A program made the translations under genes and the position numbers. 64,000 bases of DNA from Nymphaea colorata (Eukaryota > Streptophyta > Magnoliopsida > Nymphaeales > Nymphaeaceae): contig NC_045146.1 of assembly GCF_008831285.2 (NCBI RefSeq), forward strand, positions 6,832,972-6,896,971, in the 5' to 3' direction. The notes beneath the pieces are model-generated. The model was given only the letters and a program-made list of their open reading frames with translations. It did no database searches and had not been told where the DNA came from. This document shows positions 24,344 to 38,300 of this stretch, piece by piece (position 1 is the first letter of the stretch; each line of letters starts with the position of its first letter).

Positions 24344-25759
24344 TTCTACCTGATTGCTTAATTTGGTTGTGGTATGGCCTTGTGTCGAAATGAATGGCAT
24401 TTGGCATCTAGTGCCGCCACAAAGGGATTATGAGACAACTCACTGCTTCTCATGAGTATATTTATATAGACCCCATTTTCAAACTTTCTGTTATCAGATT
24501 TTATTTTTTCTAATAATTTTCATTTATTTTCTATACTCTACCTCATGAATGTGTAACTCAGATTCCTTTGCCTTCTAAAAATCATTTTACAAGCTTGCAG
24601 AGGAGTTTTTCTCTCATTTTATATCTTTTAGATACAAAAATTATGTATGTAAAAACTTTATTTGTATAAACTCTTTAAAAAAATATGGGATACAATAAAA
24701 TCAGTTCCAAAATCAATCTGATTCTAATTTAGGCTACAATCTGTTTAGAATATAATAAGCAAGTCAATATGAAGCTGAAACTTGTGTCACCTCTGATAAC
24801 GAACTAGATAACGTTCGTAGTTTATTTCACCTAAAGGCTCTTGGGGCGTATAATTTTATGTACGACTTTGTAAACTTTTTTTCTTGCTCTTCAAGATAAA
24901 GTGGGTCAGGGTCACCATAGAGCATTCTACGGGACAAATGATGTTGACAAATTGGGTGCCTGGAGATGAAATTTGCACCATTTTCTATGGTGGTGGAGCT
25001 GTAGGAAAGACCCCCTCAAGTGGCCACAAAATATGGTTCCAGAGCATAAAGGGATGACCAACATTATATGTATGAAATTACAAACTGTGACTTGAATTAA
25101 TGGCCTTATTATTGTGAAAATCAAACGTTTGTTTGGTGGAATAAACGGACGGAATTTTTCACCTGGGGTCCACTATTTTTCATAGTTCAGGAAAACAGGC
25201 GTCGTGTTTTTTCAACTTCTTGATGCGATGCTCTGCCTTTAGTGGTGTGAAGTTTTTATTTTTAATTGAATAATAATTGGCATGCACATCATATTGTACA
25301 ACCTTCTTATTAGTGCTACTGGGTAGGTCTATCCTAGATGGGGCCTCCATGCAGGAGGAGTTTTACTAGTACTCATCAATCTTGCAGAATGAAGCTCCCA
25401 ACTGAACATCGACATGTGAATTCCCCCATCTAATCTTGAGTACTAAATATAAGTATATAAACCATAATGCATCCTTCTCTCTCTCTCTCTCTCTTACTCT
25501 TTATGCATTTGTCATGTGTTTCTTGCGCACAATACTTGAAGAATTATATATGGCTTTGGCTTGTTATATTGTTGTTGCATATTTTGTTTATTCGTATGAC
25601 AAGTCAATTGTTTAAACTTATATCATGTAACTACATTGCTTGATCTTCTTGTGCTCATATTTGTTAAAAATAGATAAGTAGCCATCACGACAAACTATAG
25701 TGGAATACAGATCAAGTACAGTTTTAATGTGACATGATATTAGAGCAAACTAGGATTCC
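24344..25759. other. No gene recognised; contains a short (CT)n tract
   Basis: AT-rich sequence without a credible frame. A (CT)n microsatellite sits at about 25473-25493. Confidence 0.5.
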
Positions 25760-26340
25760 TCGAATGAGGACATTAGCACGCTAAAAGAAACAACTATGAA
25801 AGAGGCTGAATGAAAATTGATTGAAGCACATGGACCACTATTCATATTAGAGAAAATTTGAAACAATCTTAAAAGAGCAAAATCCAACTTGCAAGTGATG
25901 AAAGGGATGCTCAATGCTGCAGGGTTTGGGTGGGACCCAAATAAAAAAATGATACAAAAAGATGATAATGTGTAGAAAGAGTACATAAAAAAAGTACTTA
26001 AATAGAAAGAAATAAAAATTGTCAGCAATATGAACGTACTATGAGCATGCAATGGAAACTTGGGAACTTCCACTGCATGGGGTGATAGTAGGAGTGCAGT
26101 AGATAGTAGGCCACTAGATAATGTACAGATAATTGTGGATGAATAATATGAGATTGATTCTCACTTACCTATTTCACCAACGGATAGTCATGCTCCTACT
26201 CAGGGAGAAACTTCTAACAGTACAAGGGGAAACAAAAGAGTGAGAGCCTCAACAAAACTTTTGAAACCATTGGTGATTACATACAACAACTTGTGGAAAC
26301 CCAACATGCAATGTTTTGCATAGGAGTGGAGCAATTTTAA
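25760..26340 (+). pseudogene. Myb/SANT-like DNA-binding protein remnant (L10-interacting MYB / Harbinger type)
   Basis: With stops, the plus strand encodes LKRAKSNLQVMKGMLNAAG directly followed by FGWDPNKKMIQ and DDNVWKEYIKK. This arrangement (a KxxWxxLKxLL-like helix, then GFGWDP and a DxxWxxYI motif) is typical of the plant Myb/SANT-like domain found in L10-interacting MYB proteins and in the accessory protein of PIF/Harbinger transposons. A Ser/Thr-rich linker follows (SPTDSHAPTQGETSNSTRGN), as is usual for these proteins. In-frame stops (for example at 25858 and 26014) and no clear start mark it as dead. Family assignment rests on the motif alone. Confidence 0.65.
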
Positions 26341-27086
26341 AAGATATGTATGCAAGAGGGGGAATAGGTAATTATTTATTTTTCAGACCAGTCAATTTAC
26401 TTTCCAATTTTGATAAAGCAAATGCTTTCCTTGTGATGCCATGTCAGGTTAGCTAGTTGTGCATGCAGATCGGCTAACGACAAGTAATATTTGTAACTAT
26501 GTATTTTTATGGAGGTTAGTAATTGTGCATTACTTTTGACGTGTAAATGTTTGTAATTTATTGGCTCAGTTAGGCTTTAATGAGCTCGTTTGAGCATGTA
26601 CGAGCTTATATAAACAAGAAATGATTGCTCCCAACCATAAATGGGATCTCTAGGGTTCTTTTGGGTTTAGGTGTAAAATGGTAAAAGTGCCTAGAGCTAA
26701 CTTAAGGGACTATGGTTTTCCTAGGTCTGAGATAATGTTTAGCCATAATGGGGTAAATTGGCAAGGTATGAGACTATTATAGGGTCATAGATCAAACTAG
26801 TTGGAGAAGAGTTTGAAAGTATTAAAATAAGTAAGGCATTGTTAAAACGATTATTTTTCAATGGGAAAATTTTTTGAGTATTCACATATAGCTCAATCAA
26901 GAGGAAACCTCTTCATGAACTTTTAGTTTCAACATCATAAGATGTAGTTGATCTCAAGAAAAGTTTATGCTACAAAAGTACATCAAAATGAATAACTTCC
27001 CAGGTGAACAACCTTCTGCACCATTAACCTAGCCATCGACTTCTCTAGATTTGAATGCCCTGGCTGATTTTGATCTAGTGAAAGCA
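26341..27086. other. No gene recognised
   Basis: AT-rich sequence with short, unconvincing frames only. Confidence 0.5.
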
Positions 27087-27592
27087 TATTAGAACTCATT
27101 AAAGCCTGATTCGCATCATTATGCTCGATAAAAGGAATGAGAGAAGCTCCAATAGAAAAATATTGGAAGGGATAAATATTTCGAAGATGAATCTGTTCCC
27201 ATGCAATAGTCAAGAATTCTTGACGGTATCGAGCTGGACCAACTTCTTCTTCCTGAATACCCCGAGTCAACGCCAAAGAATTTCCCGCCGCCACCATATA
27301 GTATTCATCTCTACTCGGGGATAAATAAACCATCTGTTCTTCTTTTGATCTCTCAGATATTTCATAAAATGGGGTCTCTATAGACCCCCAATCACCAACC
27401 CTTGCATGAATAGCTAAGGACCCAATAAGTCCAACATTGATTCCCTCGGACGTATCAATTGGGCAAATACGCCCATAGTGACTAGGATGGATATCTCGTA
27501 TACGAAAACTAGCAGTTCGTCCTGTCAATCCCCCAGGACCCAAATAACTCGATTTTCGCCCATGAACTATTTGTGTCAATGGATTAGTTCTC
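27087..27592 (-). pseudogene. rpoB: Plastid rpoB fragment in nuclear DNA (NUPT)
   Basis: On the minus strand about 165 codons match the plastid RNA polymerase beta subunit: [79 protein letters not shown] and SSNM. The similarity starts and stops abruptly inside the gene (about 27592 and 27087) and the flanks are nuclear, so this is a transferred fragment rather than a working gene; plastid rpoB is roughly 1070 residues long. The frame is still open through the whole fragment and runs on into unrelated sequence at the 3' side to 26983. Several residues differ from what is usual in plastids (such as ARVGDWGS), so it has drifted somewhat. Confidence 0.9.
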
Positions 27593-28379
27593 TCCCTTCC
27601 ATGAAAATTGGTAGCTAGGCAGGAACAAAGGTAACATGAATGGTCACTAGTAACCTTTACTAAAAGGCTTTGAACTTGTATATCACATGGATATTGAGAA
27701 ATTGGTTACTTATGAAATGCACAACATAAGTTGAAGGATCTTGCCCAAATGATAAATTTGAGTCCCTTCAGGGATATGCATCCGTTTTGGGATAGAATTG
27801 TTTAAAATGAGGGCAAGAATACTCGTTTGAACACTAAAGAATATGATCCCAGCTCAATGTAGATTGTAGACTCACTCACTTGAATCAGGCACTCAAATAA
27901 GACCTGTAGAAATTAAGGAAATGAGGTACGACTTCTTAAAAATGGTTGCTCTATCATCAGAATTTAGATATGAAAACTAAAAATAGAGCTGGAAATACTC
28001 TGCTAACACGAAGGGGATCCTATTATGAGTTTAGTCAAGTCTACAAGCATTCTGATAGTCAGAAAGGATGAAAAACAAAGGAAATGAGCCCTTACTTGAT
28101 CATTTCTAGCCAAACTTAAGCTGGTAAACTTGTTTTAAAAGTTTCTGGTGATTTATAAAAATGGAAATAACCCTGATTGATCTTGGGTAAAATAATTCTT
28201 AGGATTTCTATAGGTGTTCTACAAAATTGTACAAAAATGAGGCAACATGAGTGATATGAGTACTCATATCTAATACCTACGTAATATGATTTGCTATATG
28301 TGATTCTCGGTCCCTACGTCTGCAATCTTTTCGGAGAAAACATTTTAAAATCTTATTTAAGAGGGATAAAATGGTGATA
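27593..28379. other. No gene recognised
   Basis: AT-rich sequence with no credible frame or repeat seen. Confidence 0.5.
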
Positions 28380-29125
28380 TATAAAAATTTTAATGATTTC
28401 CTTTTGAGCTGACCAAAATATCCCACCAGAAGATTCCCCGTAAATAGGAGTAAGGCAGGATACTGAAGAGGAAGACCAGCTTTCTACCACTATAACAAAC
28501 ACAAAATTTGATTAGCAGGTCTATCTTTAACTTTAAAACATGACAACCAAAAAATTGATGAGGGTTTACAATAAGGCCAGCTTTTGATTTCAACTAATCA
28601 AGAATAATTTGTATATGCCTTATAGATGGAAGATGAGCTTCATGCGTAAGGATAATATCATCAAAAAACAAAAAAAATTATCCAGCAGATTTAGGGAAAG
28701 TCATAAACACACAGGATTGTTGTTAATCTTCTTGATAACATCTCAACAACAATGATAAAAAGATAGGGTGACCAGGAGTCACCTTGTTGAAGACCGTTGC
28801 CATTACGAAAAGAGGTCCCCTCCCTACCATTGATAAGCAATGTTAAGCTTGCAATGGATATACATTTCAGCATGCGTTGCAGAAGCCCAATTTTAACAGG
28901 GATAAACAAATAAAGTCCCGCTTTACACAATCACATGCCTAAGACAAATCTAATTTCAAAAGAATATAACTTCCACAACCTTTTGTCGAGGCGGTTCTCA
29001 TCTCATGGACTATACGATTTTCTCATGAATGGCGTTATCATCACCAATTATTATAGCAAGAATACCTCTCATACGATTAACTATAACTTTAGTGATTATA
29101 TAAAAGCACGAAGAAGACAAACCGG
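28380..29125 (-). pseudogene. LINE (non-LTR) reverse transcriptase remnant
   Basis: Read on the minus strand, pieces of a plant LINE RT appear in the right order: IITKVIVNRMRGIL (about 29080), then ILLKLDLS and WDFL-like KRDFICLSLLKLGFC (about 28950), then INGREGTSFRNGNGLQQGD followed by SPYLFIIVVEMLSRRL (28860-28720), then a FADD-like stretch (FDDIILTHEA, about 28650) and GLIVNP, and finally a frame resembling the AGLPLQYPALLLFTG region (about 28460). Frameshifts and stops separate the pieces. No 5' or 3' ends or poly-A tail were found. The remnant ends about 230 bp upstream of the DGS1 start codon. Confidence 0.85.
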
Positions 29126-29358
29126 ATAAAAAACTTTGTTGTTAATGCCGCCAAGAAACGGCCTTCATCACGTCAATGCCGACTAGATGCCAGAACTACT
29201 TGACTCAACTCCAATTCGTAATGACCCGCGAAGACCCGGGGTCACACGGCCTTTAAGTATTGCCCTAAATTCAAATCTCTATTCTCGTTGTCGTTGCAGC
29301 ACTCAGTGTCCCTCCACTCTCAGTTTGTGAAATCGGTGACTCTCTCCTACCGGGACCC
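29126..29358 (+). promoter_or_regulatory. Upstream region of DGS1 (promoter and 5' UTR)
   Basis: A short interval between the LINE remnant and the DGS1 start codon, higher in GC than its surroundings. It must contain the core promoter and 5' UTR unless the promoter lies within the LINE remnant. No clear TATA box was seen. Confidence 0.4.
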
Positions 29359-32300
29359 ATGGCGTCCTCGCCGGATATTCACTCCAGCGGCAAGAATTCG
29401 GTCAAGAATCTTGTCTCCAACTACGCCAGGAGCGCCGTCGCTAGGATCTACGGGTTCCTCCCGTCCTCCGATTCGAGGCTGTTCGCCGTGATCCAGCAAC
29501 TGCACGGCCTGAGGCGATCGCGCCGGACCAAGAAGCCTGGACTTCCTCTCCCGTTGCCGTCAAGATCGCTCGAAACGCTCACGTGAACTTCTTTCTCCAG
29601 CTTTTCTTTCATTTCTTGGCTTTGAATTTGAATTCTTTGTTTCTTGATTCTTTCTTGATTGCATGTCGTTTGGATCGTGGGGTTCTAGGCTTTGGAGCTT
29701 GGTCTGTTAGTCCATTTCATTCTATTCAGGTCGAAGTTGCGGTTTCTTCTCCAATTTCTTTATGATTCTTGATCACTCCTGGGAAACCATGAAGCTACTC
29801 TCTAGATTATTTGAACTGCTCCTGGGAAACTATGAAGCTACTCTCTAGATTATTTGAACTGCTAACTGTTGCATACTGAAATGTTTTCCTAGTTTTGTTC
29901 GATGTTCAATTTAGATACGAAGTGCGATATCGGAGAATAAGGATGAGTACAACATATATATCTTTTGGTGGAATTTTGGATTTGCTACCGTAATGATGAT
30001 TTGAAATAGGATTTCCTGACTATCTTGAAGGTTTCTTGTTCTCAAACGATGGTTTCTGCAGGATTTTCGCACAAACAAGCAAAGCCTTGGAACTTTTGGA
30101 GGAAATCCAGGAGCATATTCTTTCATACTTGCATTGCATTCAAAAGAGTTTATGTTTTTGGCAATCATTTGCTGAGGTGCTTTTCTTTAACACTTTATTT
30201 CTTGCTTCTTGTTTCCCTGTTTCTTCGCCGACTCCTGTCCCTTTTTTTGTGGCATAGTTTGGGTTAGTTTGTTCGTAGGCCTTTATGTTGATGATTATAA
30301 TTTCTCTTTTCTTTCAGAGGACGGATGCTCGCAAAGCATACTTCATGGTCTTCGAGAGGGGCCCTTGGGCTTTCGCTGAAGAAACAATTCATCTGATACG
30401 TGGGTTTTTGACAGAGGGATCTACTATAAAACGTCTTTCTCTATCAGCGTCTGCTAGTTTTTGTGAAAGAATTTCTGTTCTAACGCATCTGCAGCATTGC
30501 TTGGCCGGTTTTCTGGCACAGGTTTGTCTTATCTGAGAAAGTGTTCACATTATAACATATCCTAACATTCTTTGCAATTTACATATGTTTTCCGGTTGTT
30601 TCACTCTGCATTCACTAGTGGCTGATCCGAGCAATCTTGCATTTTCTTTAGCATAATTTGTTTCTGGTTCAACAATTTCTTTATTACATATGCATTAGTT
30701 GTGTGAACAATGAACATGTGATTCATTATGTTAAGTCTTTTTTTTTTTTTGTAGTTTTACATGGAAATTGACTTGCTTGGGGAAGCAATGACGAAGGATT
30801 TGGAGAGGTCGTTGCCATTATTGCTAGTTTCCATCAATAATCTTTTTGCAGATTTGCAGCAGTTTATTGTTTCCCTACCTGGCGATGAAAAGGTCTTGGT
30901 AAAAGTTTTATGGTTTCTGATATGAATTGACTGAAATATTCTAAATTATGGAGGTCATTTGGGAAAAGAAAATGAATAATTTTTATCACATTGTGATGGG
31001 TGAGTTTTTGTATGGATGCATAGTTTATCACATTATGATGGGTGATTTTTTTTTTATGGATGCATAATTTTGTTTTTCTCTGGTGCAGACATATTCTCTA
31101 ACAAACACGGAGAGGGTTGATGGCAGTGCACTTGCTCTGAAGTTTATTAGACTGCCTGATGTTTTACAGGAGAAATCCCAATGGACAGACATTGAATTAC
31201 AAGTTGCTACTAATATGACACGTTTAAATCTTCAACGGCTTGTTGCCTACTTGTCCCAATTTGTAAGTCATCAGTTCCCGCTCTAAGAAAATCCACTGAG
31301 AAGTTCTCTTTTGTTGAAAAGAAAAAAATATAGATGGCCTCCCTTTAGATGGCTATTTTGTTTCCATCTGTATAGAGCCATCAAATAGTGCCCACACTCA
31401 TTAGTATGATGATGATATTATGCTGTTTTCTATTTTTGCTTCTGTTGTTTGGAGACGAGTTTCTCATATGAATGCTCAGGTGCTAAAGTGTAATGTTATG
31501 CATTATGATTTATAGGCATTCTCTATGTGTAGAGCATTCATGTGTAATACTTGTTTTGAAGCATGTTAACAATGATCTTGTTTTTATTTATGATAATTTT
31601 CGTGATGGTGTGAGTATTTGAATAGCATGTTATATGAAGTCAATGAAGCAGAGCAGTTCCAGAAATGGACATAACAAGTGACATGATATTTCTTACTAAT
31701 CACGAATTAAAGTTACAACTATCTTTACAAGAAAAGATCTATATATTTTGATTAGTTCCAAATTTGTCCTCTTTGGTATCTGCCTACCTAAGACTGCTTA
31801 GTATTGATTCAGATATAGATTTTCAAGAGCTTCAAATGTTGTGCTCCTTAGCAGCACTTGCTATCTAACTGATGGACTATGTTCAATTTTACCTGCTTGC
31901 TATCTATTAAACTATTGCTCATCTCCCTTCATTGACTTCGTATGGATTGGTGGTCAGCATGGTTTGCATGGAATTTTTGGGATGCCATTATGTGATATTT
32001 GTAGAAAGAGGCTCAGTATTGAGCTGTATGAAATTAAAATACAGAGGAAGAGTTTACATTGCATCTGTTAGTCTTCCATTTTCAGATGCTTTATCCCTTT
32101 CACTGTATGTATGGTCTTCAAAAAGTTCACCTAATCAATGCTAATATTGTGTAAGGGCATGTGAAACTCAAGGTGAAACACTAATCTTTAAATTATACCA
32201 TCTTGATCTGCCCTATATGGATATCAGTTGGAGGAAGATTATCTTTGGAGGTCATTCTGAAACACTCTTTTGTAGTGAGCCATTGGCTAAATTGCATCAT

Positions 32301-35300
32301 ATGCATGTTAATGAGCATACTTTGTATCTCAGCCCTTCTTGTTATCTTTTAGACAAATTTTAGGTCTTTTTATTGCTTATATTTTGACTCATGGCCTGAA
32401 CTTTAGCTTTTAATTTTTTGTGAAGATTTCGAGACAACAGAAGCCAAGTAAAATGACCTTATATTGGTTTCGGTATACATGTGGAGCTGTTGGGTTGTCC
32501 TTATGTTCAGCATGGCTGTTAAGACATAGCAGTTTGACAGGAAGTTCTGATATTGATAATTGGATTCGTGAAGCAAAGGAGTCAACTCTTGCATTTTGGA
32601 AGGATCATGTGGAGATGCCAGTATGTTTTCTATGTTCCTTTTCTCTGTGTTATGGCCTTCTCATAAGTTTGCCAGTAGAGAATGAGTTTGAAGGTTCTTA
32701 TATGGGTCTTATAGGACTTGCGTGAATATGGGAAGCTGCACTGATCTGTTGAAGCTTTTGATAATTTGTTAATTTTTTCTTGTAGAGAACTATTGCTTTA
32801 ACCAATCTTGTAAAAGGCATATTGTATTGCGTATCGTATACTGGTCAGGCCGACCTGTATATCGTATTGTATTGTATTGTAATGTATCATAAGCGTATTG
32901 TAATTTTTTTAATTCATAAAAAATCAGGAAGAATCATGACAAATGTGTTCTGTATAAAAAATTCATCACACATGATGAACATTCATGATTCATCAATTTT
33001 TTTTTTCATTATTATTTCTGCATTTAATACTTCTGACCAGACAAACTTGCTATGAAAAATTGATGCCCTATTTTTAGACTTAAAAACTTTGGATTGAATG
33101 GTCAAGGAAATCAGGATTATGAGCTCATATTCATCTTGTGTTGTGACTTGTCCACTCCAGATGAGTATTATTCTATGACCAAGAGTTCATGCCTTTCCAG
33201 AAAATGCTTTGTATTAACATCCTTTGCCTTTTGAATATGAATTGTGTCTTTGTTAGAAAAATTGCTGTCGTGCAATTACTAGGTACAAGCTTAACATGGT
33301 TATTGATACCACTTTTCTCCCAGACAAGCTGGTGTTTGTTAATGCAGTATGGAAAAAAAAGACTTGATTATAGTACACTTGTTTGAACATTTTTTTGTTA
33401 CTTTTTCCATGTGATTAACTAATTTCACATAACTAAATTCAGGTTGTCACTGTTGTGTTACTCACATTAAGTCTATTAATTGGCAGCTTCTGTCCATCAG
33501 AGATGAACTTTTTGAAACATTCAGGAGGCGGCACAAAGGTGTAATGGAGCTTGAGGAAGTGCAACTAACTGCAAATTCTCTTCATAGGTGGGGTGATCTT
33601 ATATTTCATGTGTACTTTGGTCTTCTGGATACTGAACCTGCTCCATTTTTGCTAATTCATTGTCATGTTGTAATAGGAAAGATGCATCAATCTAGCGCAT
33701 TTAAACCAGTCCGAACAGTATTGTTGTAAGCTGTAGCCTGTAGGAAATCCTCGTTCGGACTAGCTGTCAAATTTTTGTGTATGGTTTTTAAGCCTGGTTG
33801 ATGTGTTATCTTTCTCAATTCTTGTGGTCTGCACATTGCTATTTTAAAAACATTCTTCTCCAGTCTCTTGGATGTTCCACTTTATTATCATTGAGGAGGT
33901 TAGCATGATCTTGTCATGAGCGTGTCACTATATGTGCAAGTCATGGGTTATGTGATACCAAAGCACCTAATAGAGCTAGTAGTCACTCGTTAAAAAAATT
34001 TCATGTTATTTTCTGCTTGATAATATTTTGTTCTATAGATAAATTCTCCTAAGTTGTATATATATTAGTTGATGATGATGTTCATTAGGATTAACACTTA
34101 GCTGCTTTGGTGTCTGATATTCCCTTTAGGTTTGAACAGAAAGAAGTCAAAGAACTATCTGAATAGAAGGCGGCCTCTTGTTTTTAATTTTTTCTTTCTA
34201 GAAAAATGTCGGAATTATTTACACCTTATCAGGATGTGCTTATAGACAACCCTTTTAATTTACGTGGTTTCATAAATAACATTTTGTTTGTTTCACTGTT
34301 TTGATGCTTTCAATTTTGTTTATTGAAATGAATATTTGTGACCAAATGAAAACAACTCATTTCATAAATATAAAGCTACTTTTTTTGTTTACTTTTTATT
34401 CAACTACATCTAGAGTGTCAGTAATTCTTTTGCCACTGTTACCACCAGTTTATCTCCATCACGTGCTTTCTCAAGAGCTGTAGAAATTGGATGTGATCAA
34501 CGATTTTAGATGCAATATTTATAGTTGATCCAACTATGAATGTATTTCGTTTCTTTTCACTTATTCGCAAGCTTACCATAGCTGTTACCACCACCATTTC
34601 AGCCACTTCTCCTGCTGCTTCGTCACTAGTACTACCATCACTAGTATTTCTGCCATCACAACTTCATTCCTACTGCCTAGGTCACCATCATCAATGATAC
34701 TACATTGTGACCACTTAATCACTTCATGGATTTCATCATCACCATTGCTACATCTATGACCCCACTGCTACAACTTGTATCATCACCAGCTCACCATACA
34801 CTATCAATCTATCATCTTCCTTTTACTGTGAAATTAAGTTATTTAGATGTTTACTATTTTTATAAATCAAAACAAGAAAGTTTGAACATCCTCATAAATT
34901 CATGTTTCTATTTATTAAGGAAAAAGGAGAAATTTGAAACAAGCTTTACTGCTTTTGTTTTGTGGTCAAATTACACCAATGATTTAGTTAACATAAGAAT
35001 TTTTTTTTCTATAGATTCCAATTTATTTTCTATTTCTTTTAACCACATTAAGTGGTCATGCTTCAAGTCTAAGCATATAGTACTTCAAGTTTCAGATTCT
35101 GTCAGCCTTGTTATATCTAGAAATAACTGATTATGTTGCTGTTTGCAACAATTTAGAAATGTTTTAATTCTTGTATGCATGTGTAATTTTGATTGGATGC
35201 CCATGTTTGTCCAACATGTGGTGCCTTGGCATTGCCAGGTTTTGGTACGCTAGCCCAATGGAAGATGTGTTGCTTTCAGGTCATGTTGTTTATAGGCATA

Positions 35301-38300
35301 TACAGTAACAGACCTTAGAGTTTGTTCTCTAATTTGGTTAGCCTCCTGCTAACCTAGATGAGCATATGAAGCATATTCCTCACATGACCCATCTCATTAA
35401 CTAGGTTCCTTTGACTTTGTGGCCTATTGTTGACAAAACCCACGTCCTACTTGAGCGTAAGCTGGAAATCGATACCACATGCTGGTGCAACAAACCCACC
35501 TTTAGGAATGCACTGGGATGCTTTGCCTATTTTTCATTCTAGATGAGTTAATGGAAGTGGATATTATATAGTAGTGCTACATGTTAACCATAGCAATATA
35601 TGCAGTCAGGCATGGATGTCTATTTTTCCCACTAGTTTAGTTACTAAGGCCACATCTACTCATACAAAGATGTTCCAAACTGAATCACAAATTATGTGGC
35701 AAATTGGTGGAGCACATTGAAAGAAAAAATCGCCAAAGGGAAAATCGATGGATGCACAGAAAGGAGCTGTGCATGGGAGGGGAGATCGCCAGTTGCTGAA
35801 GAGAGCTATGCATGGGAGGGAGTAAGGCGAGAGTGCACAGAGCAGGCTGGGGGGTTGAGGGGTTCAATCACATGAAATGGATTCGATTGAACCCCCAAAC
35901 CTGTTTTTTTTAATTTTTGATTTTTTCAAGACAGAAAAGAGGTTCAACTTGGACCTGGACGTGGTTTTACCGCATCCATGGGTGAGGTGCCCGTCCAAAA
36001 TGGACTAATACGACTTGGTGCAGCTGACCACATTGTATGCATATTAACCGCATTCTGTGCTACCACTGACACTGTTCTTTCTGGGACTTAGCCTGCATGT
36101 GCTTTAAGTATAATTTATTGAAGTGTGTCCTAAACTCCACATTAAATCATTAAATTATCTAGATAAGCGTGTTTTGGTTTGAAAAAATTAGTGTAATTGC
36201 AGCAAACCCCATTCATTTGACTTTTGATTGAAGGTGAACTTGGAAGAGGAGGAGCATTTTCATTCATTGAATTTCACACCTATGACATTCATGGTGGAGC
36301 TTGTATTTGGTTGTTTGGTCATTGGTGATCTAAGTTTACGACCATGAGAAACTATGTTAATGAGATGGAGTGAATGCCCATTTAAGCTGCTTTTGATCTA
36401 TCTAAGTTATTCCAACTTCCAAGTACCTGATAATGCAATTTCCAGCCCCTATAGGATAAATCTATTATGTATGAGCAGTAAGGTTTCATTGTGTTATATT
36501 TTCCTTCAATGGAGAGTTACTGGTGCGAAAAAGTGATATGATGCTTGGTTGTGCCATTTCACCTAGAATTACAGTCATGGCTGAGATCCAATGTGGATTT
36601 GTCATACATATAACGTGACTATTCTTCTTATCACTGTTACATTTCCATTGATGTTGAAAGTTTGAGAGTACACAAGCAATTCAACATTCTGCATTAAATA
36701 GGAAAAATCTGCTACTTTTCTTTAGCTTTGAACATTTGTAACAATGAATTCATATATCTTCTCAACATTTCCTTTTCACTTTTTCCTAGCTCATACAGTG
36801 CTTGGTTGCCTTGAATAATTGCTAACAGTGGCCTATCTGTTATTTGTGATTTTTTATTCTACCTATTGGCTATTGCTTATAGAGATTATCCAACAGAATG
36901 TCAACTACATTATGGTTCTACATATTTGATGCTGCCTCAGGAGTTACAAAAGTAATATTTTGCTACATGTTGGATTACGAAGTAGATAAATGATGGAACA
37001 CAGAGAAAATAGGTGCTGATCTGGAGTCACTATTGATAAGGAAAACTGTGTTGCTGACTTAATATATGAATACACTTGGTTAAGTAGTTTTTAAGGTTCT
37101 TCTTACAAACTCAGGAACTTCTCTCAATTTGTGATGTTCCACTTCTGTTCTATGTTTTGACTGTGCATTGGAGCTATATGCTTGTATATTTCTCCATTGA
37201 AAATGTATTTAAAATTGTTTAAATATATGTTTGTAAATATTCAAGAGATGGTATTTCTTTAGAAGTATATGTATCTCTCAACAACTTTAGATTGACTAGA
37301 AACTTCTTCTATGTCTATTTTGAGGCATGATATACGTGCATATTACAAACAACCATACATGTAACTACAAACAAAAAATGCACTGCTCTCTCAATGACTT
37401 TGCTGGCTGTCTTGCAGGATGTTATTAGCTTTCAGTGAGCAAACAAAAGGTCAAATATTTCCACCAGATGCATCTGACCAAGAACTCCTAGAAATTGTAA
37501 TGAGCAGGTATAAACGATTTCTGAAGATATCATGAACATTGTTTTACATATTTTTTTGGATATTGATGGGAAATTGTTTTTCTTGGAAAATTCTTGAGAA
37601 TTCACAAAATTAAAAATATAAAAAAGAATAGAAAAAACTGTAGATCGTATGAGTCTCTACCATTTCTTTTACAAAAACATTGATTCATGTTCAAAACATT
37701 TATTTAGAACATTAACTGAAACATTAAAAATCTGAAATATATGAGAAGATAATATATCTAAACAAACATGAAGTACTTGCAAAAAATATGATATTCTTGC
37801 TTTGAATTTCTTTTCAAACTATCATGATTTTTTTTTTTCTTCATTTTCCTCATTTTTTCCATTTTTAGTGTGATTTTTTTAAAGAAAACAGTGATATTTA
37901 TGACAAATGTTTTGGACTGGTATATGATATTTTGCTAGAAATATAGGCTAACTTGTTAATCAGTCAAGGTTTAATAACTAGGAATGTGGTTCAGGTATGA
38001 AAAGGAGCTCACACATCCAATTCAAAATCTTTTGGGTGGAGAACTTGCTCGTGCTATGTTGATTCAGGTGCACTTCTTTCTTTGTGTAGTTGGACTTGAA
38101 AGTAGTGTTTAAAAACTCACTGAGTCAACTTCTTGACTCTGTTGACTCGGCGTGACTTGGCCCTCTACCTGGTCAACCTGTTTGGGGGTCTCATTTTTTT
38201 TATGAAACTCAGCATGACTCGGTCGTGACTCAGCCTAACTCAGCCATGGCTCTGCCAAAACTTGGTTTGACACGGCCGAAACTCGTTTGACTTGGTGCAG

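Noticed and set aside
23909-24400. 163-codon minus-strand frame rich in Phe and Leu.
   Set aside because: It is antisense to the A-rich MITE-like repeat; homopolymers produce the frame.
27087-27592. A working nuclear or plastid rpoB gene.
   Set aside because: Only about 165 of roughly 1070 codons are present, with abrupt ends and nuclear flanks.
34726-35130. Open frame of 134 codons, mirrored at 48915-49325.
   Set aside because: It lies in DGS1 intron 7 and its inverted copy; composition is low-complexity and the frame has no recognisable domain.
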